Below, piece by piece: positions 1 through 6,116 of a DNA stretch of 11,447 nucleotides. Below the pieces are notes generated by a model. It searched no databases. It saw nothing but the letters and a program-made list of their open reading frames with translations, and was not told the DNA's origin. The DNA is taken from assembly GCA_955652245.1 (NCBI GenBank), contig CATPAV010000193.1, positions 1-11,447 of the forward strand, in the 5' to 3' direction. Each line of letters opens with the position of its first letter. The first letter of the stretch is position 1. The translations under genes were made by a program, and so were the position numbers. The DNA is from an uncultured Candidatus Udaeobacter sp. (lineage in GTDB: Bacteria; Verrucomicrobiota; Verrucomicrobiia; Chthoniobacterales; UBA10450).

Positions 1-8
1 ATTGTCAG

Positions 9-85
9 TTGAGTTTATTCAGTGGCGATTTGAAATCCGATAAGCGGGAACAGTGACCTGGCTGCGTTTTCCAGAATAAACTCAA
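9..85 (+). promoter_or_regulatory. Leader inverted repeat spanning the RRM gene start
   Basis: TTGAGTTTATTC at 9-20 is the perfect 12-bp reverse complement of GAATAAACTCAA at 74-85. The last base of the right arm is the A of the start codon at 85. In RNA the arms could pair and enclose a 53-nt loop, covering the region where a ribosome-binding site would sit; no good Shine-Dalgarno motif is visible there. As DNA it could equally be a spaced operator. The repeat is seen directly; a regulatory role is inference. Transcription could start upstream of the window. Confidence 0.5.
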
Positions 86-456
86 TGGGAACTAAATTAT
101 ACGTAGGCAATCTTTCCTTCAACACGACGGAAAACGAACTGCGGGAACTTTTTTCACAGGCTGGCGCCGTGCAGGAAGTCACTCTCATGCAAGATAAATT
201 CACCGGCAAGTCGCGTGGCTTTGCTTTTGTCACGATGGGTTCGGAACAGGACGCTCAAAACGCCATTTCGAAACTCAACGGCCAGACCGTTGAGGGTCGC
301 CCACTAACTGTAAATGAGGCACGCCCGCGAGAGGCGCGGCCACCCGGCGGTGGCGGACGCGGTTACGGCGGGGGCGGAGGCGGAGGCGGCTATGGCGGCG
401 GCGGCGGCGGCTACGGTGGTGGTCGCCGCGATGGCGGCCAGCGAAGAGGCCATTAG
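85..456 (+). CDS. RRM-domain glycine-rich RNA-binding protein
   Basis: This encodes a 123-residue single-RRM protein of the cyanobacterial Rbp / plant GRP type. Residues 3-80 form the RNA recognition motif: the RNP2-like segment KLYVGNLSF is at 4-12 and the RNP1-like segment KSRGFAFVTM at about 42-51, with the aromatic residues that normally stack on RNA bases present. From about residue 88 the protein becomes a low-complexity tail of Gly runs broken by Tyr and Arg, ending RRDGGQRRGH. Such tails mediate RNA and protein contacts. In the known family these proteins are cytosolic RNA chaperones, often cold-induced. The ATG at 85 is chosen because RNP2 begins immediately after it; no strong Shine-Dalgarno precedes it. 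The gene appears monocistronic, with a terminator 13 nt after its stop. The domain call is secure; the RNA targets are unknown. Confidence 0.93.
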   Translation: MGTKLYVGNLSFNTTENELRELFSQAGAVQEVTLMQDKFTGKSRGFAFVTMGSEQDAQNAISKLNGQTVEGRPLTVNEARPREARPPGGGGRGYGGGGGGGGYGGGGGGYGGGRRDGGQRRGH

Positions 457-468
457 AGACTGGTAAAG

Positions 469-495
469 AGCGTCCGCCCAGCGGGCGCTTTTTTT
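469..495 (+). terminator. Rho-independent terminator of the RRM gene
   Basis: AGCGTCCGC (469-477) pairs with GCGGGCGCT (481-489) as a 9-bp stem with one G-T wobble and a CCA loop. It is followed at once by a run of seven T (489-495, the first shared with the stem). It lies 13 nt past the stop codon of the RNA-binding protein gene. Confidence 0.92.
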
Positions 496-600
496 GGGCT
501 GCGGAGCGCTCTGCCGGGAATTCGAATTTGTTTACGGCCGTCTCGCTGGCGACCGCCGAAATATGTTCAGAATCAAACATACGGAGGAGCTTCGCCATTT

Positions 601-1062
601 ATGACTGACGATTCAGACGCGCAAAAAAGAGAAGAGCAACACGGAGCTGAGAACATTGAAATTCCGTCGATTCCAAAAGAAACCGCCGCCGCAGTGGCCG
701 GCGCCGCAGTGGGCAGCATAATGGGTCCGGTCGGGGCTGTTGTCGGTGGCGTGGCGGGCGCTCTTGTCGGGAAAGCTGCGGCCGCTAAACGGCCCATTGG
801 TCCAGCCGCGAAGAGGACCGTCCGAAAGGCAGCTAGAAGTGCCAAGACAATTTCGAAAAGAGCGCCCAAGCAGCGGCGGGTGGCAAAGTCTGCCAAGTCA
901 CGCAAAACCAAGGCGCGCTCGCGTGGCAGAGCCGCCAAAGTAAGAAAATTGCCGCGATCGACGGCAGCTAGATCGCGCAAGACAACGAAAACTCGGCGAA
1001 GATCGACATCCTCACGTCGTGCCCGGCGGAAACCCCGTAGCAGCCGGACGAGACGGCACTAG
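601..1062 (+). CDS. Glycine-zipper protein with histone-like Lys/Arg-rich tail
   Basis: The 153-residue product has three parts. Residues 1-27 are acidic and polar. Residues 28-61 form an Ala/Gly-rich hydrophobic stretch with GxxxG-type spacing (VAGAAVGSIMGPVGAVVG and onward), like glycine-zipper segments that pack or insert in membranes. Residues 62-153 are extremely basic and low in complexity (Lys, Arg, Ser, Ala, Thr), resembling bacterial histone H1-like tails. A GGAGGAG at 583-589 gives an 11-nt spacing to the ATG, supporting this start. I cannot name a family. The tail suggests DNA or RNA binding or another polyanion, and the zipper suggests oligomerisation or membrane association; both are inference. 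The gene converges on the tRNA-Tyr gene, and no terminator hairpin was seen between them. Confidence 0.75.
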   Translation: MTDDSDAQKREEQHGAENIEIPSIPKETAAAVAGAAVGSIMGPVGAVVGGVAGALVGKAAAAKRPIGPAAKRTVRKAARSAKTISKRAPKQRRVAKSAKSRKTKARSRGRAAKVRKLPRSTAARSRKTTKTRRRSTSSRRARRKPRSSRTRRH

Positions 1063-1081
1063 CGTTCAACTCGGGCAAAAT

Positions 1082-1165
1082 TGGGCAGGGCTGGATTCGA
1101 ACCAGCGAAGGCGTAAAGCCAGCAGATTTACAGTCTGCCCCGTTTGGCCACTCCGGAACCTACCC
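1082..1165 (-). tRNA. tRNA-Tyr (anticodon GTA)
   Basis: On the minus strand the acceptor 5' arm GGGTAGG (1165-1159) pairs with CCTGCCC (1089-1083), with one T-G wobble and discriminator A at 1082. The anticodon stem-loop contains CTGTAAA, with the GTA anticodon at 1131-1129. A long variable arm follows, as expected for class II tRNA-Tyr, and then a T arm GCTGG-TTCGAAT-CCAGC. CCA is not encoded, so the end must be added enzymatically. The start of the downstream aminotransferase gene's 3' flank lies about 90 nt away on the same strand. Confidence 0.96.
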
Positions 1166-1181
1166 CTTTCGTGCGCAGGAA

Positions 1182-1226
1182 CACAGGCATTCTCCTGTGC
1201 TGCCAGCCCTGAACCTTTTCGGGCTG
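1182..1226. other. Two small hairpins between the aminotransferase gene and tRNA-Tyr
   Basis: CACAGG (1182-1187) pairs with CCTGTG (1194-1199), and CAGCCC (1204-1209) pairs with GGGCTG (1221-1226). Both lie between the aminotransferase stop and the tRNA 5' end on the minus strand. Neither is followed by a T run, so they are not clear terminators. They could be weak terminators or RNA-processing structures. Confidence 0.3.
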
Positions 1227-1255
1227 TTCTCAACGCGAGCACTTATTGTCGATCT

Positions 1256-2443
1256 TTATCCGAAAAATTCAACGATGGCGTTAACCACGTAGCGTTGCGC
1301 TTCGCGAGTAATTTCAGGATATATTGGTAACGCTAGTGTCTCGCGCGTCGCGCGTTCCGTTTCCGGAAAATCGCCCTTCTTGTAGCCAAGATACGAAAAA
1401 GCTTTTTGCTCGTGCAACCCGATCGGGTAATAGATCGCCGTCTCGATCTCTCGCTTTGTAAGATGCTCGCGCAAAGCATCGCGCCTTGGCGTGCGGATAA
1501 CGTATTGGTGATAAATGTGGTGATTGGTCAAGCCGCGATTGCGATAAGGTTCGGCTGGCAAGACAACCTTTTTCACTAGGCCTGCGCGCGAGAATTCTGC
1601 GCGGTAAAAATCCGCTGCGTCACGTCGTGCCGCCGACCAGCGTTCCAAATACGGAAGCTTAACCGCGAGAATTGCCGCCTGGATTTCGTCCAGGCGAAAA
1701 TTGCCGCCGATGACGTGATGATGGTAGCGCGGTTCCATTCCTTGATCGCGGAGAATGCGCAATTCCTTCGCCAGCCCAGCGTCTCGGCAAATAATCATTC
1801 CCGCATCACCGGCGGCTCCCAGATTTTTCGAGGGATAAAAACTGAAAAAACCCACTTCACCCATCGCTCCCGCTTTCGCTGTTCGTTCGCCAAGTGGATA
1901 CTCGGCGCCAATTGCTTGAGCTGCGTCTTCAATTACGTCGAGCTGGTAATGTTCCGAAATCTGATGGATTGCGTCCATCTCACAACACAAGCCGAACAAG
2001 TGAACAGGAATAATCGCGCGAACATTTTTTCCACCCCTGGTTTTTAATTCATCATTCGAACCGCTCCGGCAGTTTTTCTCAATGTATTCCTGAATCGCGG
2101 ATGGGGAGATGTTGTACGTTTCCGGATCGATATCCACGAGAACCGGCTTGGCGCCGGTGCGCGCGATGCAGCCGGCGGTTGCGAAAAATGTGTAAGGCGT
2201 GGTGATGACGGCATCGTCGCGTCCGATCCCGAGCGCCATCAAAATGGCCAGGAGAGCATCTGTGCCGGAGGAAACACCGATCGCATGCGGTGAATCGCAA
2301 TACGCGCGGATCGCTTTCTCGAAGGCCTTTACTTGAGGGCCGAGTATGAAACGCTGGCTTCTCAAGACTGCATCGATTGCCGCTTGGATTGGTTCAGCGA
2401 GAGCGCGATATTGTTCGGTTAAATCGAGCAGCGGGACGCGCAT
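1256..2443 (-). CDS. DegT/DnrJ/EryC1/StrS family PLP-dependent aminotransferase
   Basis: This 395-residue protein has the full fold-type I aminotransferase layout. The N-terminus MRVPLLDLTEQY leads to GPQVKAFE at 35-42. The cofactor-phosphate segment SSGTDALL is at 58-65 and TTPYTFFATA at 81-90. IEDAAQAIGA (171-180) holds the Asp that contacts the pyridine nitrogen (D173). FFSFYPSKNLGA (199-210) contains the likely Schiff-base Lys206, and GGNFRLDEIQAAIL follows. Family members typically transaminate nucleotide-linked keto-sugars for glycan or antibiotic synthesis; the exact substrate cannot be read here. Residues about 119-141 (EYIEKNCRSGSNDELKTRGG) look like an extra polar stretch. The ATG is favoured because the conserved PLLDL motif follows directly. 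No sugar-biosynthesis genes adjoin, so the pathway is open. Confidence 0.93.
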   Translation of the reverse strand: MRVPLLDLTEQYRALAEPIQAAIDAVLRSQRFILGPQVKAFEKAIRAYCDSPHAIGVSSGTDALLAILMALGIGRDDAVITTPYTFFATAGCIARTGAKPVLVDIDPETYNISPSAIQEYIEKNCRSGSNDELKTRGGKNVRAIIPVHLFGLCCEMDAIHQISEHYQLDVIEDAAQAIGAEYPLGERTAKAGAMGEVGFFSFYPSKNLGAAGDAGMIICRDAGLAKELRILRDQGMEPRYHHHVIGGNFRLDEIQAAILAVKLPYLERWSAARRDAADFYRAEFSRAGLVKKVVLPAEPYRNRGLTNHHIYHQYVIRTPRRDALREHLTKREIETAIYYPIGLHEQKAFSYLGYKKGDFPETERATRETLALPIYPEITREAQRYVVNAIVEFFG

Positions 2444-2582
2444 GGCGCGAAAAGCATGGCAGCTTCGCTATAGCGTTCAAGGAAGATAGACTTCTAGTCT
2501 GTCCTGGTCGACTAGCATCTTGCTTGTCGAATAGCCTCCCACAGCGTTGACTGCGCACTTCGAGCAAGGTAGCCTGTCGATC
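2444..2582. promoter_or_regulatory. Divergent intergenic region with two palindromes
   Basis: This 139-bp gap separates two divergently oriented genes and so should hold promoters for both. It contains a perfect 10-bp palindrome CGCTATAGCG (2466-2475) and an inverted repeat AGACT-TCT-AGTCT (2488-2500). Either could be an operator; the second resembles a short dispersed palindrome. I could not assign reliable -35 and -10 boxes. Confidence 0.3.
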
Positions 2583-2765
2583 ATGGGATTACTGCGCGGC
2601 CTACTTTGGCTCGTCCTCTTTGTCGTTCTGGCTTTTTGCTTCGTCGTCTTATTCGAATACGGGCCACGCGATTTCGCGAACGGCTCTAAAAAGGAGTTTG
2701 CCCGCGTAAAATCGTTTGTTGTGAAGCAGACAGAGAAAGTCCAGAAACCGAAGAAAGAGCGCTGA
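2583..2765 (+). CDS. Small single-pass membrane protein, function unknown
   Basis: The 60-residue protein has one strong transmembrane segment at about residues 3-26 (GLLWLVLFVVLAFCFVVLFE) followed by a basic, Lys-rich tail (KKEFARVKSF, KVQKPKKER). The positive tail suggests it stays in the cytoplasm by the positive-inside rule, with the N-terminus outside. The ATG at 2583 is preferred over an in-frame TTG at 2547: the hydrophobic helix starts right after it, and the TTG would add a polar 12-residue leader. The upstream AAGG at 2566-2569 is a weak and distant ribosome-binding site. The stop lies one base from the stop of the convergent MqnD-like gene. No family is recognised. Confidence 0.6.
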   Translation: MGLLRGLLWLVLFVVLAFCFVVLFEYGPRDFANGSKKEFARVKSFVVKQTEKVQKPKKER

Positions 2766-2766
2766 T

Positions 2767-3648
2767 TTATTCAACGACCTCCACTTTGATTGGAGCGTTG
2801 ATAAAGCCTTTGGCGTGCGCGTCGCCTAGGAATTTGCGGATTGCGGCGCGTCCAGTCTCGCCGTAATCGCGAGTAAATTCGTTCACATACATCCCGATGA
2901 ACTTGCCCGCGAGGTTCGCGTCCATGTCGCGCGCATACGGAAGCGAATGCCGCACAGCCTCATCGCGATGAGTGAGACCGTAATCGATGCTCTCGCGGAT
3001 AATCTGAACAAGATCGTGCCGCACGGAATGCGGGATGTCTTTGCGCAAGACATTGCCGCCGAGCGGGAGCGGCAATCCTGTTTCACGTTTCCACCATTCG
3101 CCGAGATCGATCATTTTCTGAAAACCTGAGCGCGCATAAGTCAGTTGCCCTTCATGAATGATCAGACCGGCGTCCGCGCGACTGTCTTTAACTGCTTGGA
3201 AAATTTGATCGAATGGCACGACGATGTGTTTGAAGTCGCCGAGATAAAGTTGCAGTGCCAGAAATGCACTTGTCATGCGTCCCGGAACAGCGATCGCACA
3301 GCCGCGCAACGAGTCGCGAAGATCGACATGCTGATTTGGATTTGGGATTTGGCCATTGGACTTTGGGATTTTTCTGACAAGAATTGGCCCGTAACCGTCG
3401 CCCATGCTCGCGCCGCACGGGAGCAGCGCATATTTGTCTGCGAAATACGCGTAGGCATGGATGGAGATGGCGGAGATGTGCAGCTCGCCCCGGAGCGCGC
3501 GTTCGTTCAGCGTCTGAATATCTTCCAATTGATGTTCGAATCGATAACCACGGAGATCGATTTTGTTTTCCGCCATCGCATAAAACATGAACGCGTCGTC
3601 TGGATCTGGTGAATGCCCCAGCGTGAAAGTTCCCCAATCCAGCGGCAT
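2767..3648 (-). CDS. mqnD: MqnD-like 1,4-dihydroxy-6-naphthoate synthase (menaquinone, futalosine route)
   Basis: This 293-residue protein belongs to the MqnA/MqnD family, which has a periplasmic-binding-protein-like fold. The N-terminal TLGHSPDPDDAFMFYA (9-24) is the family signature. ISAISIHAYAY (58-68), GDGYGPILV (84-92) and GLIIHEGQLTY (161-171) match MqnD. H165 corresponds to the catalytic His of MqnD enzymes, which cleave cyclic dehypoxanthine futalosine to 1,4-dihydroxy-6-naphthoate in the cytosol. LPLPLGGN (193-200) is also typical. Length is normal apart from an extra segment at about residues 94-109 (IPKSNGQIPNPNQHVD) encoded by simple-sequence DNA. No other menaquinone gene is nearby. 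The ATG is placed shortly before the signature; its ribosome-binding site is weak. MqnA or a related binding protein is the alternative. Confidence 0.85.
   Translation of the reverse strand: MPLDWGTFTLGHSPDPDDAFMFYAMAENKIDLRGYRFEHQLEDIQTLNERALRGELHISAISIHAYAYFADKYALLPCGASMGDGYGPILVRKIPKSNGQIPNPNQHVDLRDSLRGCAIAVPGRMTSAFLALQLYLGDFKHIVVPFDQIFQAVKDSRADAGLIIHEGQLTYARSGFQKMIDLGEWWKRETGLPLPLGGNVLRKDIPHSVRHDLVQIIRESIDYGLTHRDEAVRHSLPYARDMDANLAGKFIGMYVNEFTRDYGETGRAAIRKFLGDAHAKGFINAPIKVEVVE
3330..3373. repeat. Simple-sequence insertion inside the mqnD-like gene
   Basis: The plus strand reads a run of degenerate units such as GATTTGG, ATTTGGGATTTGG and CTTTGGGATTT, quite unlike the flanking GC-rich codons. 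It encodes the extra segment KSNGQIPNPNQ between two conserved blocks of the MqnD-like protein and preserves the frame. It looks like expansion or insertion of an intergenic-type simple repeat. Confidence 0.6.
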
Positions 3649-3904
3649 GAGCGCATGCTATCCGGCATGATGAACCACGCAACAATCCGACCAAATTGAA
3701 CTGCGGGAAATTATCGTTGCGGCTTGCGTCAGCAGAGCTGTTCAACCGTTTTGTGCTCAGATGCTCACCTTATTCCCGGGGCCAACTCAGCACGCGTTGC
3801 GTCCAAGATCGAGGGCGCAGCGGTACCGCCACGAACTTCGTCCGTCGGTCCGCCAGTCGGATGGACTCGTTCCATAGCGAGCCAGCAGTTGGCTGTATCG
3901 CCTG
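3649..3904. other. Gap between MqnD-like gene and GNAT cassette; possible remainder of second attC
   Basis: No convincing gene lies here. The right edge is the conserved end of an attC-like site (3881-3912). A matching RYYYAAC-type box, GTTCAAC at 3740-3746, would make a long site of about 172 nt, but the internal arms pair poorly: only AGTTGGC-type matches were found, with unequal spacing. The site may be atypical or decayed. Confidence 0.35.
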
Positions 3905-3912
3905 GTTAGACG
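3881..3912 (-). other. attC-like recombination site, conserved end (downstream of GNAT gene)
   Basis: On the minus strand the site opens with GTCTAAC (3911-3905), which matches the integron R'' consensus RYYYAAC and contains the TAA stop of the GNAT gene. CAGGCGATACAGCC follows. The 32 bp at 3881-3912 match 4497-4528 at 26 of 32 positions, so the two sites are related. A stop codon inside or beside the R'' box is typical of integron gene cassettes. The far end is uncertain (candidate GTTGAAC, 3746-3740). Confidence 0.6.
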
Positions 3913-4385
3913 TTTCGTTCATTGCGGAGTTGTTTGTGCATGGCGAACCGGCGGAGGTAAACGCCTCGGCACTCGACGTACTCCTCTGCATCGAGTTGGA
4001 AGCCGTGGCGGTCGAAGAATGGCCGGGCGGCAAGACTGGCGTGGGTCGTAACTCTCTGGGCGCTGACTGCGCGCAATGCCGACTCGACGCGCTGGTAGAG
4101 GCTGGTGGCAACACCACGACGGGCAAAAGTGGGATGAGTGAAAAGAAAGTCGAGGTAGCCGTCGTGTGTGTAGGAAGCGAAGCCCGCAAGAACACCGTCA
4201 GACTTGGCGACGATGGTGTGAAGATGAGAAAGACGCTCCTGCCAGCGTGCGGCGTCGGGCGGAACTGGTGCCCACGCGGCAATCTGGTCCGGAGAGTAGT
4301 AGGGCGCTGCCAAAGAGCGAATCGAAGCGGTGTAAATCTCCATGACGCTTGGCAGGTCGGTGGACTGATATGGTCTTTCTTTCAC
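3906..4385 (-). CDS. GNAT-family N-acetyltransferase, probable integron cassette gene
   Basis: The 159-residue protein has the GNAT fold. An N-terminal strand-helix segment (RPYQSTDLPSVMEIYTASIR) leads to the beta-4 strand GYLDFLFTHP (76-85). The acetyl-CoA pyrophosphate loop ARRGVATSLY (88-97) has the R/Q-x-x-G-x-A pattern, and a C-terminal ASLAARPFFDRHGF block (116-129) is typical of small GNATs. These enzymes acetylate an amine of a small molecule or protein; the substrate is unknown. The chosen start is GTG at 4385, since it begins the RPYQ segment; ATG at residue 15 would truncate the fold. A long plus-strand ORF covers the same DNA but has no domain logic. GNATs are common integron cargo, in keeping with the attC-like sequences at both ends. 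Confidence 0.85.
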   Translation of the reverse strand: MKERPYQSTDLPSVMEIYTASIRSLAAPYYSPDQIAAWAPVPPDAARWQERLSHLHTIVAKSDGVLAGFASYTHDGYLDFLFTHPTFARRGVATSLYQRVESALRAVSAQRVTTHASLAARPFFDRHGFQLDAEEYVECRGVYLRRFAMHKQLRNERNV

Positions 4386-4402
4386 AGGAAGCGCGCAGAA
4401 AC

Positions 4403-4529
4403 GTCTAACGAGAAAGAGCTCAGCTACTGCTGGCTGGAGCGATGTTTTCGCTTCAACTTTTTACTTTCTAATTTCACATTTCTACTTTTCAAATCGGCCA
4501 GCCGTCGGCTGCATCGCTTTGTTAGATGC
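4403..4529 (-). other. attC-like integron recombination site (127 nt)
   Basis: On the minus strand it starts GCATCTAAC (R'' box ATCTAAC) followed by AAAGCGATGCAGCC, and ends GTTAGAC (4409-4403, R' box GTTRRRY). The arms are imperfectly complementary: GCCGACGGCTGGCC on one side, CCAGCCAGCAGTAGCTG on the other. The spacing and the TAACAAAGCG-TGCAGC wording match many environmental attC sites. The central 50 nt is an A-rich simple sequence in the loop. The length is within the known attC range. Confidence 0.72.
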
Positions 4530-4550
4530 TGCGGGGTCGAATAGGCACAC

Positions 4551-4739
4551 CTAGCTATCGCCTCCTGGTTTTTTCTCTCTGTAAATCCCGTCGAGTATGA
4601 GGAACAATCCGAATGCAGAGTAGAGGCCTCTTCCGATGACCGCCTGCCACGGATACATCCAGCCCTTGAAATAGATTGGGACGTGGTAAAGCAGAGCCGA
4701 TCGTGCGGACCATAGGAAGCCCAAGCCAAGCAAAAACAT
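4551..4739 (-). CDS. Small hydrophobic membrane protein, probable cassette ORF
   Basis: This 62-residue ORF ends 21 nt before the attC-like site, the position expected of a cassette gene. It has two likely membrane segments, about residues 1-18 (MFLLGLGFLWSARSALLY) and 30-51 (PWQAVIGRGLYSAFGLFLIL), and a charged C-terminus REKKPGGDS. No strong ribosome-binding site precedes the ATG. The frame stays open upstream for about 57 nt to a TAA, so a non-ATG start could add residues such as DIQIVCGTL and lengthen the first helix. I do not recognise the family. A cassette boundary (GTTRRRY) was not found upstream, so its cassette status rests on the downstream site only. Confidence 0.5.
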   Translation of the reverse strand: MFLLGLGFLWSARSALLYHVPIYFKGWMYPWQAVIGRGLYSAFGLFLILDGIYREKKPGGDS

Positions 4740-4865
4740 CAGCGTTCCGCATACTATCTGGATGTCCGAAATGTCGGATTGTTCTTGACCACCGCTCTCT
4801 TATTGTCGCGGACGCCGGCAACCTCCGGAGGCCAGAACCTCTGGCGGGGCGTTCGCTTGCAAAAG

Positions 4866-6116
4866 TCACATCTCGTCGGACATAACCACCGGTCGGAACC
4901 AGAGCCCGTCCGAGCTAAGCCATACGAGAACTACTCCAACAAAGATCAAAGCAGTAAAGGGCTGGACAGCGTGAACGTAGATGACATGTGTAGCCGGATG
5001 AAATCCAGAGTTTAAAATATCGGCCGCGACCAGGAGACCATAAGCACAGCTCATACCGGTTCGCAGCCACACTGGGTGCGGTGATCTCCAGGAAGTGATC
5101 AGGCCGAAGATAACGGCTGGGGCCAAGATGATATAGCTGGCGGCTTCAGTAGCTGGACCGAATAGCGTCATCCACGCTGAGCCAAGACAAAAGGCAGCGA
5201 CGAGACACCGCCGCGAGTTCCAACCCGACCGTTGTCCCCAAACGCAGAACGTAGCGGCGAGAACTCCAGTGATTAGCTGCAACGTTGTCCAAGCCAGCAT
5301 CGTCATCGGCACGCGGGCAAGCCGCAGTAACAACCAAGCATCACGCCAAGTGCCATACCCACCCTTGAGACGGCGATGATCGTTCGCGAGCCGATGCAAC
5401 CACGCTTGATACTGCGTCAAAACATAAGGGGGATGCTGGAGTAGAAACGTTAACAAAAATAACCCCACCAGCCACAGTGCGAGACGCCATGACAGTTTGC
5501 TGGGATAGAGAGCGGCGAGTAATAACGCGAGTGCGATAGGATAGAGCTTAAAAATTGTGGCTATCGCGAAGCACGCCGCGGTAATTTGCCACCGGCCACT
5601 CGCGCAGAAGACGATCCCAAATAGCAAAAGAGCAGTGATCAGCACTCCCGCTTGCCCGTTGTGTAGATTGCTCAGCGAGAGAGGGAGGAGGGCGGCCAAA
5701 CCCCAAGCCGTCCATCGAACACCGGTGGTGCCGGGCCAAGCCATGCGGCCACTCATCCGGGCGCCTAAGATAAGGGCGATTGCGCAAAGCAGACGCCAGA
5801 GAATGCCGCCGAGAGCTTGTGGTAGGAGCGCAAAGGGAGCAAACCAAGCTGCTGCCAGAGGACTGTAAAAAAACTGGTTGTTGTGATGATGAGGATAAAG
5901 GTATTCGCCCCGTATCCATCGCACCCCCGCGTTCCAGTAGTCGATGAAAACGGAATGCGTGCCCGGATTAATCCCAGTATGAAGGCAGATGACCACGAGC
6001 GTCAAAACCCAGCAGCCGAGGACAGCGATCTCGAACCTGTTTCTAGAAACGAACGGGATCGACGCGGCTTGCCTTCCTCCGCCGGAGGCGGTCGCTAACG
6101 GGCGCGACGATGCCAT
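4866..6116 (-). CDS. GT87 / DUF2029-type polyprenol-phosphate-mannose-dependent glycosyltransferase
   Basis: A 416-residue multi-pass membrane protein with about 9-11 hydrophobic helices. The family hallmarks of GT87 (DUF2029) are visible: an early loop with an acidic residue, VFIDYWNAGVRWIRGEYLY (56-74), then FFYSPLAAAWFAPFALLP (82-99), NLHNGQAGVLITALLL (about 149-164) and ATIFKLYPIALALLLA (about 185-200). Known members (mycobacterial PimE and relatives) use polyprenyl-phosphate mannose to add mannose to lipid-linked glycans on the periplasmic face. The acceptor here is unknown. The N-terminal 25 residues are polar and possibly unstructured. The ATG at 6116 sits 7 nt after a GTTAGGC motif, with no good ribosome-binding site, so a later start is possible. 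Confidence 0.85.
   Translation of the reverse strand: MASSRPLATASGGGRQAASIPFVSRNRFEIAVLGCWVLTLVVICLHTGINPGTHSVFIDYWNAGVRWIRGEYLYPHHHNNQFFYSPLAAAWFAPFALLPQALGGILWRLLCAIALILGARMSGRMAWPGTTGVRWTAWGLAALLPLSLSNLHNGQAGVLITALLLFGIVFCASGRWQITAACFAIATIFKLYPIALALLLAALYPSKLSWRLALWLVGLFLLTFLLQHPPYVLTQYQAWLHRLANDHRRLKGGYGTWRDAWLLLRLARVPMTMLAWTTLQLITGVLAATFCVWGQRSGWNSRRCLVAAFCLGSAWMTLFGPATEAASYIILAPAVIFGLITSWRSPHPVWLRTGMSCAYGLLVAADILNSGFHPATHVIYVHAVQPFTALIFVGVVLVWLSSDGLWFRPVVMSDEM

Larger units (their letters stand above)
3881..4739 (-). mobile_element. Integron-type gene-cassette pair without integrase (CALIN-like)
   Basis: Two short minus-strand ORFs each precede a related attC-like site: small membrane ORF then attC (4529-4403), and GNAT ORF then attC (from 3911). 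The GNAT start follows the preceding site's GTTAGAC box by 17 nt, and its stop falls in the next site's GTCTAAC box, which is the compact layout of mobile cassettes. No tyrosine recombinase IntI is in the window. Excisability is inference. Confidence 0.6.

Noticed and set aside
275..598. Minus-strand ORF opposite the RRM gene tail and terminator
   Set aside because: It is an artefact of the Gly-codon-rich region; it crosses a clear terminator and has no family features.
1182..1226. Intrinsic terminator between the aminotransferase and tRNA genes
   Set aside because: The hairpins are 6 bp and no T run follows on either strand, so they are listed only as structures.
3076..3095. Half of a parS-like palindrome, TGTTTCACGT at about 3079-3088
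   Set aside because: The second half (TTCCAC) does not match GAAACA; it lies inside the mqnD-like gene and has no palindromic symmetry.
3696..4544. Long plus-strand ORF (282 codons) across the GNAT region
   Set aside because: It is antisense to a clear GNAT gene and runs through both attC-like sequences. It has no domain, and its composition is that of a shadow frame.
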